DNA of 64,000 bases from Myroides phaeus (GCF_900099675.1 NZ_FNDQ01000004.1:1-64000), one strand, 5' to 3'; numbered from the stretch's first letter, positions 34,514-43,286 are shown. A program made the numbers and translations. The notes: generated by a model not told the origin, from the letters alone.

Positions 34514-35641
34514 CTATTGGCCTTTAACTGCCTTTTCGTATAATTCTTCGTACAGTGGCAACACTTTATCTATGCTGAATTTCTTAGCCACCTCACGTGC
34601 GTTCTTTTTAAAACTACATAAAGTATCCTTGTCTTTCAATATCTTCAACGCGTTTTTCACCATATTATCCACATCTCTAACATCGCTCAAGTATCCTGAG
34701 ACCCCGTCTTCATTAACCTCTGGTAGTCCTCCTGTATTACTCGAAATCACAGGTACACCCATTGCCATTGCCTCCAAAGCTGCAAGTCCGAAACTCTCCG
34801 TTTCCGATGGTAACAAAAATAAATCAGAATAAGATAAGATTGACTCAATCTCATTGCTATTTCCAAAGAAGATGATTTTGTCATAAATACCTAACTCCAA
34901 TGCCATACGTTCTGCTGTTTCCTTTTCTGGTCCATCACCCACCAACATCAACTTAGCTGGTATTTCCTTTTGGATTCCGTAAAAAATAGACACAACATCA
35001 TCAATGCGTTTTACCTTTCTAAAGTTACTGATATGGGTAATGATAAACTCGTCTTTACTTGCCATAGCACTACGCTTACACGGTGTATCGCCAGGGTCAA
35101 ACTCTTTTACTTCAATGAAGTTTGGAATAACGTGAATCTCCTTTTTTGTACCAAATAACGAATGTGTTGATTGCTTAAGCGACTCAGAAACAGACGTTAC
35201 AAAGTCTGAATTATTGATGCTAAAGCTCACCGCAGTTTTGTAATTCGGGTGATTTCCCACAAGCGTAATATCCGTACCGTGTAATGTTGTAATCATAGGT
35301 AAGTTAATTCCCTCTGCCATCAACATTTGCTTAGCCATAAAACCAGCATAAGCGTGAGGAATAGCGTAATGCACGTGTAAAACGTCTATTTTAAACAACT
35401 TAACCATATCTACCAATTTACTTGTCAAGGCAAGTTCATACGGTTGATAGTGAAACAAAGGATATTCTGGTACGTTTACTTCGTGGTAATATATATTGGG
35501 ATTTAGCAATGCCAAACGAACGGGTTGACTATAAGTGATAAAGTGCACTTCGTGATCTCTTTTTGCTAACTCCAATCCTAATTCAGTAGCGACTACTCCA
35601 CTACCTCCAAATGTTGGATAGCATACGATTGCTATTTTCAT
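34514..35641 (-). CDS. bshA: N-acetyl-alpha-D-glucosaminyl L-malate synthase (bacillithiol)
   Basis: A 375-aa GT4 (GT-B fold) glycosyltransferase that couples UDP-GlcNAc to L-malate, the first step of bacillithiol synthesis. The N-terminus IAIVCYPTFGGSGVVATELG (about 3-22) is the BshA signature. The malate-side THISNFRKVKRIDDV and the C-terminal donor site ESFGLAALEAMAMGVPVISS followed by TGGLPEV (about 282-308) are intact. Length fits the family (about 375-380). It implies that this organism makes bacillithiol. bshB and bshC are not in the window, as is usual in this phylum. Monocistronic with a terminator. Confidence 0.93.
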   Translation of the reverse strand: MKIAIVCYPTFGGSGVVATELGLELAKRDHEVHFITYSQPVRLALLNPNIYYHEVNVPEYPLFHYQPYELALTSKLVDMVKLFKIDVLHVHYAIPHAYAGFMAKQMLMAEGINLPMITTLHGTDITLVGNHPNYKTAVSFSINNSDFVTSVSESLKQSTHSLFGTKKEIHVIPNFIEVKEFDPGDTPCKRSAMASKDEFIITHISNFRKVKRIDDVVSIFYGIQKEIPAKLMLVGDGPEKETAERMALELGIYDKIIFFGNSNEIESILSYSDLFLLPSETESFGLAALEAMAMGVPVISSNTGGLPEVNEDGVSGYLSDVRDVDNMVKNALKILKDKDTLCSFKKNAREVAKKFSIDKVLPLYEELYEKAVKGQ

Positions 35642-36144
35642 AAATATTTAAAACATGTTTTTGAACTCTAAATATAAATCTATTATTCAAAAGGAATGCC
35701 GAATTATAGAAGTTCTTTAATTTTTATACTCACATTTAACATTATCACTCCTTATTGTAAGCGCTTTTATTTAAACTTACAGGCTTATTTAGAACGCTCT
35801 ACGCCTGTGATAGGCTGTCTTTCTTATTCTGATGGTATTTCACACAATACATACTTTTTTTTAACACTAAATAGTTGTCAATACCCCTATTTACCCTAAA
35901 TATCGTTGAACGTTTTATCTTGTAAACTCTCCTATTCATCGCTATTAAAGCCTTTTTTTAGGTTATTTCAAGAAAAAGACACTTTTTTTCAATGAGCAAA
36001 ACTTAACAGGTGCATAAACTTTCTACAATAAAAGTCAATAAATTATTGAGTAAATAAAAATTTATTAAAAAATTTCAAAACCAAAAGAATCAACAAACAA
36101 AAAATGCAATAAAAAACACAATTATTACACTAATATTTAAGTTC
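35642..36144. other. Divergent intergenic region, no gene seen
   Basis: Between bshA and a secreted protein gene. A short inverted repeat (ACAGGC / GCCTGT near 35779-35808) is present. A 67-codon open frame here lacks a ribosome-binding site and coding character. Confidence 0.4.
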
Positions 36145-36152
36145 TATTTTTG
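36145..36152 (+). promoter_or_regulatory. -7 box of the 481-aa secreted protein gene
   Basis: TATTTTTG, an exact TAnnTTTG, 16 bp before the ATG at 36168. No clear -33 TTG. Its position supports the ATG at 36168 over the TTG at 36150, which lies inside the box. Confidence 0.5.
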
Positions 36153-36167
36153 ATAAAAATTCATAAT

Positions 36168-37613
36168 ATGAACAAGTACATAACAACATCATTAGTTGCA
36201 TTAGCTGCTATTGGAACACAAGCACAAGACATCAACATTAAAAAAAATGTGATAAATGTAAACAAGACTCCTGTTGCAAAGATTGAACGTGAGAAATTCC
36301 GCTACAAGATTAGTAGTTTAGACGGGCAAATGTATTTTTGGGCAGAAATAGTAAATAATGCTGATTCTGACAAATTCTGGTTACAATTAACTGGTGAAAA
36401 TGGTAATATTCACGATTTTGAAAACTTGAATAAGTCTGTTTCTTTGAGTAGAGAGAAGACTTTTGTTAATGCCGTTTTTCACAGTACACAAGGCTTAATT
36501 CCTGAAACTGGTTTTAATAAAGAGAATGTTGAAGCGCTATTTAAAACTGCTAATACAGAAATATCTGATAAGTGGAAAGAAATAGACAATACACGTCGTC
36601 AGCAAAAAACAGAGGAACAAAACCTTATTAAAGAAGATAAAATTACAATTACTGTTGCTGGTAATGTACTACGTGGTGATGAGAAAATTGGTACGATTAA
36701 AACGTTATCTGAAACACAAGTTTACACGAAGCATACGGCTACAATCTTTGATATTAAAGGAAATGAGATTGCTACAGTTAAGTATGATGAAGGTATGATA
36801 ACTAATGCTCGAAACGGTGTAAAAATTAATACGTTTGACTCTAAAGCAATTGATTTATATGACCTTAACTACTTTATGGATAAGGCTGAACCTGCAAAAG
36901 CTAACCAAGCTATTATTGCAAGACTTTATGCTAATGGATATAAGTTAGGTGATATGACGCAGCAAATTAGCAATTACAAGAATGCTGAATATGCTGAGAG
37001 ACAAGAAAAACACGAACAAAAAGTAGAGGAAAACAAGCAAAACTCATTAAATATCTATGATGTTGAAGGGTATGTAATTGATAAAAAAGGTGTTAAACAC
37101 GAAGGTTTGGTTACTATTGAGTTCGAGTCTGTACAAAATAAAAGCAAGAACTCAGGAATTGCAGACCTTACAAGTTATGGAAACTCTGTTTCTATTAAAG
37201 TAGGGAATAAAAAGATGTCGTTTAAAGCGAAGGATAATGTTGAATTTGGAGTACATAAGGATCGTTTCCTTGGTTTAAGTACTTCAAGTGATGGTGGACT
37301 TAACAATTCGAATGGAGAGTTAGATCTTTTTGGTGGTTCAAATAAATTCTTACTTGTTGATTTTGAAAAGGATGGCAACTATGTGTTACACCATATTAAG
37401 ACTCCTAATGATTATTACTTGTTTATCAAAGGTCAGAAAAGTGCTATCTACTTAGGAGATAAGGCTACTTTCGGTACGAGAAAACCAGAGGATGCTAAAA
37501 AACTTTTTGACAAGTATATGAATTGTAGTGCATTAAAATATGAAGATCATAATACTGTTTCTAAAGATGGATTAATACAACTTATTGAAGCATATATTAA
37601 GGCTTGTAAGTAA
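36168..37613 (+). CDS. Secreted hypothetical protein (481 aa)
   Basis: The signal peptide (NKYITTSLVALAAIGTQAQ) predicts export. The mature protein is Lys/Asn-rich, with a central coiled-coil-prone helix (KNAEYAERQEKHEQKVEENK, about 275-294) between beta-rich parts. A segment YDVEGYVIDKKGVKHEGLVT introduces what looks like a second beta domain. No family is recognised. I chose the ATG at 36168; the frame extends to a TTG at 36150 that would spoil the signal peptide and overlap the -7 box. Ends in a strong terminator. Confidence 0.75.
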   Translation: MNKYITTSLVALAAIGTQAQDINIKKNVINVNKTPVAKIEREKFRYKISSLDGQMYFWAEIVNNADSDKFWLQLTGENGNIHDFENLNKSVSLSREKTFVNAVFHSTQGLIPETGFNKENVEALFKTANTEISDKWKEIDNTRRQQKTEEQNLIKEDKITITVAGNVLRGDEKIGTIKTLSETQVYTKHTATIFDIKGNEIATVKYDEGMITNARNGVKINTFDSKAIDLYDLNYFMDKAEPAKANQAIIARLYANGYKLGDMTQQISNYKNAEYAERQEKHEQKVEENKQNSLNIYDVEGYVIDKKGVKHEGLVTIEFESVQNKSKNSGIADLTSYGNSVSIKVGNKKMSFKAKDNVEFGVHKDRFLGLSTSSDGGLNNSNGELDLFGGSNKFLLVDFEKDGNYVLHHIKTPNDYYLFIKGQKSAIYLGDKATFGTRKPEDAKKLFDKYMNCSALKYEDHNTVSKDGLIQLIEAYIKACK

Positions 37614-37625
37614 TAATACAAATGA

Positions 37626-37656
37626 AAAAGCATAACCATTTCGGTTATGCTTTTTT
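37626..37656 (+). terminator. Terminator of the 481-aa secreted protein gene
   Basis: AAAAGCATAACC / GGTTATGCTTTT arms (12 bp, perfect), 5-nt loop and T-run, 12 bp after the stop. Confidence 0.9.
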
Positions 37657-37686
37657 GTTTATATACGGTCATTGAAGATGTAATAC

Positions 37687-38046
37687 TTACTCTTTGTCCC
37701 CTTCATTTAGCAAGGAAACATTAGACTCTGCTAAATTGTAATCATCCGCTATAGGTGGAATATGAAACAAAGCTATTCCTAACACTTCTCCTAAATGAAG
37801 CAATGTTTCAATTCTGAAATTCTCTTTTCCTTTTACCCATTTACTAACTTGTTGTGGACTAACATTCATTCGTTCAGCCAAGTCTTTTTGCTTCCAATTC
37901 AAATCTGACAATCGCTTTAGAATCAATAACGCTATCTTTTGAGATGTCCGATGCAATTCACGATTAGCTTGACGCTCAGTAATCCACGCTGCAGTATTTC
38001 CTTCATCAGGAGATACAAGTGTTAAAAACTTTTCTTTATTTGTCAT
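37687..38046 (-). CDS. XRE-family helix-turn-helix protein, probable antitoxin
   Basis: A 119-aa protein. A leading segment (DEGNTAAWITERQANRELHR, about 14-33) precedes a canonical HTH_3 domain (about 37-93): LSDLNWKQKDLAERMNVSPQ followed by QVSKWVKGKENFRIETLL. The C-terminal tail is short and acidic. It follows the unknown gene at 38053 with a 6-bp gap on the same strand, the toxin-first layout of HigBA-type modules, so it probably represses its own promoter and neutralises its partner. A 12-bp palindrome upstream of the pair is a plausible operator. Confidence 0.85.
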   Translation of the reverse strand: MTNKEKFLTLVSPDEGNTAAWITERQANRELHRTSQKIALLILKRLSDLNWKQKDLAERMNVSPQQVSKWVKGKENFRIETLLHLGEVLGIALFHIPPIADDYNLAESNVSLLNEGDKE

Positions 38047-38052
38047 GCTTGT

Positions 38053-38577
38053 TTAAATATTTAAAAATTCATAAAAAGAGTCTTCATCAAATATGCCATT
38101 GTCTTCTAAAAACAATTTAACCTGCTGTAGTTTATACAGTTCAATACTTGTATATTCTCTATCTTGCATTAGATGTTGCAAAGGCAACTTAACTGCTCCT
38201 CCTGTTATTACGTATGTTGATGAGTCTATCCTGACGGCATAGAGTCTTAGATAACGTGTTTTACCTTTCCTTAAGGACAAGTGTACAATGCGAAATTCAC
38301 GATTATCTAATTGTCTAAAAAACTTATCTAAACAAACAGGTTCTAAATTCACTATAGCAAGTAAACTCCTTTCTATTTGATAACTTTCCTCTGCAATTGA
38401 ATATGCAATAGCATAAATATTACTCTTAGGATTGATGTCTTGTCTATTCTCTTTTAAAAATTGTAATATCTTTTCTTGGTCAGTCCAAGTTTCCATTAAA
38501 CTTCTATAGGCATTTATACTTGTTGTTGAATAGTTCACTGTATAAATGTATGGTGCAAAGATAGGTATTATTTTCAT
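38053..38577 (-). CDS. Candidate type II toxin partnered with XRE antitoxin
   Basis: A 174-aa protein not assignable to a named toxin family by eye. The N-terminal half is helical and acidic (WTDQEKILQFLKENRQDINP). The C-terminal half (about 95-174) has RelE-like strand order: EFRIVHLSLRKGKTRYLRLY, RIDSSTYVITGGAVKLP, then a charged helix ELYKLQQVKLFLEDNG and a final short tail. The 'RLYAVRID...VITGGAVKL' core parallels HigB/RelE mRNA interferases but is clearly diverged. As I recall, similar proteins sit next to XRE genes in many Bacteroidota. First gene of the pair, 7 bp downstream of a palindrome. Confidence 0.7.
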   Translation of the reverse strand: MKIIPIFAPYIYTVNYSTTSINAYRSLMETWTDQEKILQFLKENRQDINPKSNIYAIAYSIAEESYQIERSLLAIVNLEPVCLDKFFRQLDNREFRIVHLSLRKGKTRYLRLYAVRIDSSTYVITGGAVKLPLQHLMQDREYTSIELYKLQQVKLFLEDNGIFDEDSFYEFLNI

Positions 38578-38583
38578 ATAATC

Positions 38584-38595
38584 AACTTATAAGTT
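38584..38595. promoter_or_regulatory. 12-bp palindrome upstream of the toxin-antitoxin-like pair (candidate operator)
   Basis: AACTTATAAGTT is a perfect palindrome ending 7 bp before the first start codon. Antitoxins of the XRE type usually bind such sites for autoregulation. Binding is inferred. Confidence 0.45.
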
Positions 38596-38985
38596 TATTT
38601 TAAAGACACTTAACTTAATACAATATACTACTATCTTATTACACAAAACACCACAAATCAAAGCATTATGGTTTCACACAGAGTACTTATCCTATTTATA
38701 CAGCTTTCTTTACTACTACTATTAAATCTATAACATTGTGACTAATTGTCAAATAAACACAAATCAACTCTTGCGTCATATTTCCCATATTTACCTTTAC
38801 ATCAGAAATATTCTGAAATATGGAAGTTTCTATTTTTTCCTTTTTTTAATGTCTAACCGATTGACCAACTACGCCAATAAACACAAATCAACTCTTGCGT
38901 CATAATTCCCATATTTACCTTTACTTCAGAAATATTCTGAAATATGGAAATTTCACAAACAACTACCACAATCCCTTAAGACCAC
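38596..38985. repeat. Intergenic region with a pair of 79-bp direct repeats
   Basis: Two copies of a 79-bp unit (38752-38830 and 38876-38954) differ at about three positions. Each ends in a nested inverted repeat: CCATATTT/AAATATGG around TTCAG/CTGAA (38908-38946 in copy 2; copy 1 has a G-side change). Between them, at 38851-38877, the minus strand reads like a tRNA D-arm (GTAGTTGGTCAATCGGTTAG), but no complete tRNA is present. No ORF. Confidence 0.8.
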
Positions 38986-39018
38986 AAAAAAAGAGGAGCT
39001 ATTACTAACTCCTCTTTT
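38986..39018 (-). terminator. Terminator of the GH3/serine hydrolase gene
   Basis: AAAAGAGGAG / CTCCTCTTTT arms (10 bp) with a 10-nt loop and a U-tract on the minus strand. Confidence 0.88.
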
Positions 39019-39038
39019 CTCTATAATCTTGTAAATAA

Positions 39039-41918
39039 CTATTTCACGATTGACTCGTAAATAACAGTCTGAATATTTTCTCTAACGTTTTCTTTAGACA
39101 GCCTATTTGTTGTTGCATCCGGATAAGTACGGTTGGCCAAGAAGATATAAACTAAATCTTTCTCTGGATCTGCCCACGCCATTGTTCCTGTAAACCCAGT
39201 ATGTCCAAAACTTGTCATAGACACACAACCACATGTTGGTCCTGGTTTACCTGCTGGTTGTGGTTTGTCAAAACCAATTCCTCTTCTACTTCCTGCTTCA
39301 CAATAAACACAGTCGTTAAACGTGTCAAATGTTGATTTAGAAAAGAAACGCTCTCCTCCATATTCTCCTTCATTCAAGTACATCTGCATTACCTTTGCCA
39401 CATCCAACGCTGAACCAAACAATCCTGCGTGTCCTGCTACTCCTCCTTGCATTGCCGCTCCCATATCGTGAACGTATCCTTGTACTGTTGTATAGCGATA
39501 GTAATTGTCAACTTCCGTTGGTGGGATTGACTCAATATCAAACTTTTGCAATGGTAAGTAAGTCAAATGTGTAATTCCCATTTTTAAGAAAAACTCGTCT
39601 TGAATTACCTTGTCTAACGGACTATTGTACTTCGATTCGATAAATTCTTTCAACGAAATAAACCCTAAGTCACTGTACTTATAGTCTTTCTTCTTTGCTA
39701 AGGGCGACTCTGCTATTTGCTTTAAGATTTCGTTGGTGTACCCTTTTTTAATGAATAAATTCTCTGATACTTGCGTAGGATAATCTGGCGTATAAAAATA
39801 ACTGTACAAACTAACGTCTGGTTTTTTATTCTCATCTAACGTACGTTTGTAAAACGGAATCCACGCTGGTAACCCAGATTGGTGAGTCAACAAATCTCTG
39901 AATGTTATATTCGCTTTGTCTGTACCTTTAAACGCAGGTACCATATTACCCAACTTTGACTCCATCGTAACCTTGTGTTGGTCGTACATCTTAATTAAAA
40001 TAGGTAAACTACCCAATATCTTCGTTAAGGATGCTAAATCATACAAGTCGGTGTCCTTTACTGCTGTTGTTTTATCATACGTATGGTAACCAAACGACTT
40101 TTGATAAACAACGTTTCCGTGTCTGGCAACCAATATCTGCATCCCTGGTGTTAGCTCTCTTTCGATAGCACGCAAGGCAATACTATCAATCTTTGCCAAC
40201 ACAGCTGGGTCCATCCCTTCATTTGCCGGACTTGAAAACCCCAAGCGTTGGATTGGCTTAGTCTTAATACCTGTTTCTACTTCATACTGACTATTAATAG
40301 ACACAGGCAACTTCCCTTTTGATCCAATTGCTCCAAATACCACTTGTGCAGCAGCTTTGTGTGCAAATGCGTTGTTCTGATAACCAATCACAACTGTTTT
40401 TATACCGTTAAACGTAGGCAAACCAGATAAAGCATATGGTTTTGCAAAAGACACCAATACCGTATTTGTTTTCTTAGCTATAGCTGCAATCTGTTGTTTC
40501 TCCTCATTTGAGAAGTTGTGATTACGCCAAGGGTTGTCTACTTTATGGTAACCAATCACGATAGTCGAAAACTTACTGATTTCATCTAAATCTGTTGGAT
40601 CAACTTTACGCACATCTGCATAGTTCTTCAACATCTCTAAAAATGTACTACCATCGTCATCTCCTAACTTCACATACCCGATACGTTGTTTTTCTAAGTG
40701 TTTAAATGGGATTAACTTATCGTCATTCTTAACAACAGTTATCGCCTCGTTATACAACTTTTGGTTTAAATCATCATATTCAGCCCCGTTTAAGTCTGCC
40801 ACTAAAGTTGTTGTATCAATGGGTTCAAACTTAGTCATATTCGACTTAAACTTGTATTCTAATATCTTCTTAACTGAATAGGCTAAACGCTGTTCAGTGA
40901 TTTCTCCTTTACTATATGCCTCTTTAATTTTTGTCAACGCAGTAGGTACGTCTTCAGAAAACAACAGTAAATCATTTCCTGCATTAAACGCAGCTAAGTC
41001 TACTTCCCCTGGTTTCAGATAGTTTGATGCCCCTTTCATATTCAAAGCATCAGTAAAAATCAACCCTTCAAAGCCCATTTCTTCTCTTAACAACTTGGTT
41101 ACGATATTATAAGAAAGTGAACTTGGTACATTGCTATCTGGTTCGTACGCAGGAATATTCAAGTGAGCAACCATAACACTTGACAAGTCGTTGTCAAACA
41201 TCTTCTTATATGGCCACAACTCTACTTTGTTTAATCTACCTTTATCGTGGTTGATTACAGGTAGTTTGTGATGTGAGTCAGTCGATGTATCTCCGTGTCC
41301 AGGAAAGTGTTTACCTGTTGCAAATACATTCTGACTTTGGTATCCTTTCGTAAAAGCAATCGCTCTATCCGTAACTATCTCACGTGTTTCTCCGTAAGAA
41401 CGCACACCAATAATTGGGTTTTGCGGATTGATATTAATGTCTAATACCGGACCAAAGTTAAACTGCAAACCTAAGCGTTTTGCTTGTTTTGCCATAGCAA
41501 CACCTAACTCTTCTATCAGATCCATATTTTGCACTGCTCCCAATGTCATATTGTACGGAAACTTGTATGTCGAATCTAAACGCATACTTAATCCCCATTC
41601 ACCATCAATACCAATTAGCATAGGCAGTGTACTCATACTTTGTAAGCGATTAGTCATATTCGCTTGTCGCACTGGACCACCTTGAAAAAAGATAAGTCCC
41701 CCTATATGTTGCTCTGTTACTAACTTTTCTAAACTTTGTGTGTGTGCTTCATTCTTGTTTGAATAAGCCGCCACCATAAACAATTGGCCAATGCGCTGCT
41801 CTAAACTAAGCGTATTATAAACGCTGTCAACCCATTGCGTTTGCCTAACCTTATCAACGGTTTTCTGTCCCATAGCAGTTGACGCTGCCATAAGTAGTAA
41901 TAATGTGAGTTTTTTCAT
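39039..41918 (-). CDS. Glycoside hydrolase family 3 / beta-lactamase-fold fusion
   Basis: A 959-aa exported enzyme (signal KKLTLLLLMAASTAMG). Residues about 30-360 are a GH3 N-terminal domain like NagZ, with the catalytic loop ATGKHFPGHGDTSTDSHHKL (about 201-220) and Asp nucleophile in IFTDALNMKG (about 288-297). A GH3-C-like domain follows (about 390-560). Residues about 590-955 form a class C beta-lactamase/serine hydrolase domain, with SLTK as the SxxK nucleophile motif (about 632-635) and a Tyr motif near YSDLG. The fusion suggests removal of GlcNAc and cleavage of peptides or esters on peptidoglycan fragments in the periplasm. Such fusions are common in Bacteroidota. Monocistronic. Confidence 0.92.
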   Translation of the reverse strand: MKKLTLLLLMAASTAMGQKTVDKVRQTQWVDSVYNTLSLEQRIGQLFMVAAYSNKNEAHTQSLEKLVTEQHIGGLIFFQGGPVRQANMTNRLQSMSTLPMLIGIDGEWGLSMRLDSTYKFPYNMTLGAVQNMDLIEELGVAMAKQAKRLGLQFNFGPVLDININPQNPIIGVRSYGETREIVTDRAIAFTKGYQSQNVFATGKHFPGHGDTSTDSHHKLPVINHDKGRLNKVELWPYKKMFDNDLSSVMVAHLNIPAYEPDSNVPSSLSYNIVTKLLREEMGFEGLIFTDALNMKGASNYLKPGEVDLAAFNAGNDLLLFSEDVPTALTKIKEAYSKGEITEQRLAYSVKKILEYKFKSNMTKFEPIDTTTLVADLNGAEYDDLNQKLYNEAITVVKNDDKLIPFKHLEKQRIGYVKLGDDDGSTFLEMLKNYADVRKVDPTDLDEISKFSTIVIGYHKVDNPWRNHNFSNEEKQQIAAIAKKTNTVLVSFAKPYALSGLPTFNGIKTVVIGYQNNAFAHKAAAQVVFGAIGSKGKLPVSINSQYEVETGIKTKPIQRLGFSSPANEGMDPAVLAKIDSIALRAIERELTPGMQILVARHGNVVYQKSFGYHTYDKTTAVKDTDLYDLASLTKILGSLPILIKMYDQHKVTMESKLGNMVPAFKGTDKANITFRDLLTHQSGLPAWIPFYKRTLDENKKPDVSLYSYFYTPDYPTQVSENLFIKKGYTNEILKQIAESPLAKKKDYKYSDLGFISLKEFIESKYNSPLDKVIQDEFFLKMGITHLTYLPLQKFDIESIPPTEVDNYYRYTTVQGYVHDMGAAMQGGVAGHAGLFGSALDVAKVMQMYLNEGEYGGERFFSKSTFDTFNDCVYCEAGSRRGIGFDKPQPAGKPGPTCGCVSMTSFGHTGFTGTMAWADPEKDLVYIFLANRTYPDATTNRLSKENVRENIQTVIYESIVK

Positions 41919-41943
41919 TAGCTGTTTTATTATGTCAAAAAAA

Positions 41944-41976
41944 AATCACCATCAAAAAACAATTTGATGATGATTT
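41944..41976 (-). terminator. Terminator of the mce-FeS operon
   Basis: On the minus strand AATCATCATCAAA pairs with TTTGATGGTGATT (one mismatch) and is followed by a 9-base U-tract, 28 bp past the last gene of the operon. Confidence 0.85.
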
Positions 41977-42003
41977 TGATATTGTAAATTTAGAGATTAC
42001 AAT

Positions 42004-42489
42004 CTACTTAAAAAAGCGTGAATGCCAACTTTCAGCTGCTGGTACTTCCCAGTATTCTCTGAATTCTCCTAAATCATTTACTAAATTATTGAAAACAATA
42101 GTGTTAGCAGAAACAGACTTAGATTTTACCATTGTTTTAAACTCTAATAAAGTTTTAAAAGCAATGAAATCTCCTGTTTTATACGTAACATTCATCTTAT
42201 CTAATAAGTCAACACCGTATTTTTGTTCTAATGATTGAATCATTCCAACTGATGCGTCAATTGAACATCCAGATGCTGCGTGTACTTCTTGGTCCACTGC
42301 AAGGATGATAAATCGGTTATACTTAATAGTGTATGATGCTTGTAATGGTGTTGCGTGAGCAGCCCACTCTTGTGTAAAGTCTGCTAAAACTTTGTCTATT
42401 TCTTGAACCTCCTCATCTGAGAATTTGCGATTTGATTGATAAATCCAAACTCGAGAATGGTCAGGCATTTCTTCAAATGGTATGTACAT
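42004..42489 (-). CDS. Conserved hypothetical protein of Bacteroidota (161 aa)
   Basis: A soluble mixed alpha/beta protein with a conserved core (PFEEMPDHSRVWIYQSNRKF, about 4-23, and ASGCSIDASVGMIQSLEQ, about 71-88). As I recall, homologues are often labelled 'ABC transporter ATPase', but no Walker motifs are visible, so that label looks wrong. The gene starts 5 bp after the HdrB-like gene, in the same transcript, so it may serve that redox complex. Confidence 0.8.
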   Translation of the reverse strand: MYIPFEEMPDHSRVWIYQSNRKFSDEEVQEIDKVLADFTQEWAAHATPLQASYTIKYNRFIILAVDQEVHAASGCSIDASVGMIQSLEQKYGVDLLDKMNVTYKTGDFIAFKTLLEFKTMVKSKSVSANTIVFNNLVNDLGEFREYWEVPAAESWHSRFFK

Positions 42490-42494
42490 AACTC

Positions 42495-43286
42495 TTATAA
42501 ATCTTCTGCATTTGCAATTAACTCTGCCACGTCAAGTACTTTTACTTCGTGTTCTTTGTCTTTAAACTTAACACCATCTGTCAACATTGTATTACAAAAC
42601 GGACACCCTGCAGCAATGATTTCAGCCTTAGTTCCTAACGCTTCTTCTGTACGCTCTACGTGAACTTCTTTGCTTCCGTGTTCTGGCTCTTTGAACAATT
42701 GTGCTCCTCCAGCTCCACAACAAAAACCATTCTGTCTTGAACGCTTCATTTCTACAAGCTCTGCGTCTAATTTTTCAATTAATTGACGTGGTGCTTCATA
42801 AACTTGATTCGCACGTCCTAAATAACAAGGGTCGTGGAATGTAATTCTCTTTCCTTTGAAGTTTCCTCCTTCAATTGTTAATCTTCCATCGTCTAAAAGC
42901 GATTTAAGAAACTCTGTGTGGTGTACTACTTCATATTTTCCTCCTAATCCAGGATACTCATTCTTTAATGTATTAAAGCAGTGCGGACAAGCAGTAACGA
43001 TTTTCTTTACTTCATATCCGTCTAAAACTTGGATATTCATCATTGCTTGCATTTGAAATGCAAACTCGTTTCCTGCTCTCTTTGCTGGGTCTCCTGTACA
43101 TCCTTCTTCTGTACCAAGAACTGCAAAAGGAACCTTTGCTTTATTTAATATCTTTACAAATGCTTTTGTAATTTTCTTTGCTCTATCGTCAAAACTCCCT
43201 GAACAACCAACCCAAAACAAAACTTCTGGTTGCTCGCCCTTTGCCATCATTTCAGCCATTGTAGGCACTACTAAATTTTCTGACAT
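42495..43286 (-). CDS. HdrB-like (Fe-S) protein with CCG domains
   Basis: A 263-aa protein with two cysteine-rich CCG domains, as in HdrB, GlpC and LutA. The motifs are VGCSGSFDDRAK (about 27), CPHCFNTLKNEYPGLGG (about 100-116), and the second-domain pair FCCGAGGAQ (about 188-196) plus CPFCNTML. These bind noncubane or [4Fe-4S] clusters and move electrons to or from thiol or quinone partners. The upstream gene is its HdrC/HdrE-like membrane partner (53-bp gap). The physiological substrate in flavobacteria is not established. Confidence 0.9.
   Translation of the reverse strand: MSENLVVPTMAEMMAKGEQPEVLFWVGCSGSFDDRAKKITKAFVKILNKAKVPFAVLGTEEGCTGDPAKRAGNEFAFQMQAMMNIQVLDGYEVKKIVTACPHCFNTLKNEYPGLGGKYEVVHHTEFLKSLLDDGRLTIEGGNFKGKRITFHDPCYLGRANQVYEAPRQLIEKLDAELVEMKRSRQNGFCCGAGGAQLFKEPEHGSKEVHVERTEEALGTKAEIIAAGCPFCNTMLTDGVKFKDKEHEVKVLDVAELIANAEDL

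Noticed and set aside
34200-34832. Open frame running through the 102-bp repeats into the end of bshA
   Set aside because: Its sequence comes from the repeat units and the antisense of bshA; not a gene.
35696-35899. 67-codon frame in the bshA upstream gap
   Set aside because: No coding character and no conserved-looking sequence; likely chance.
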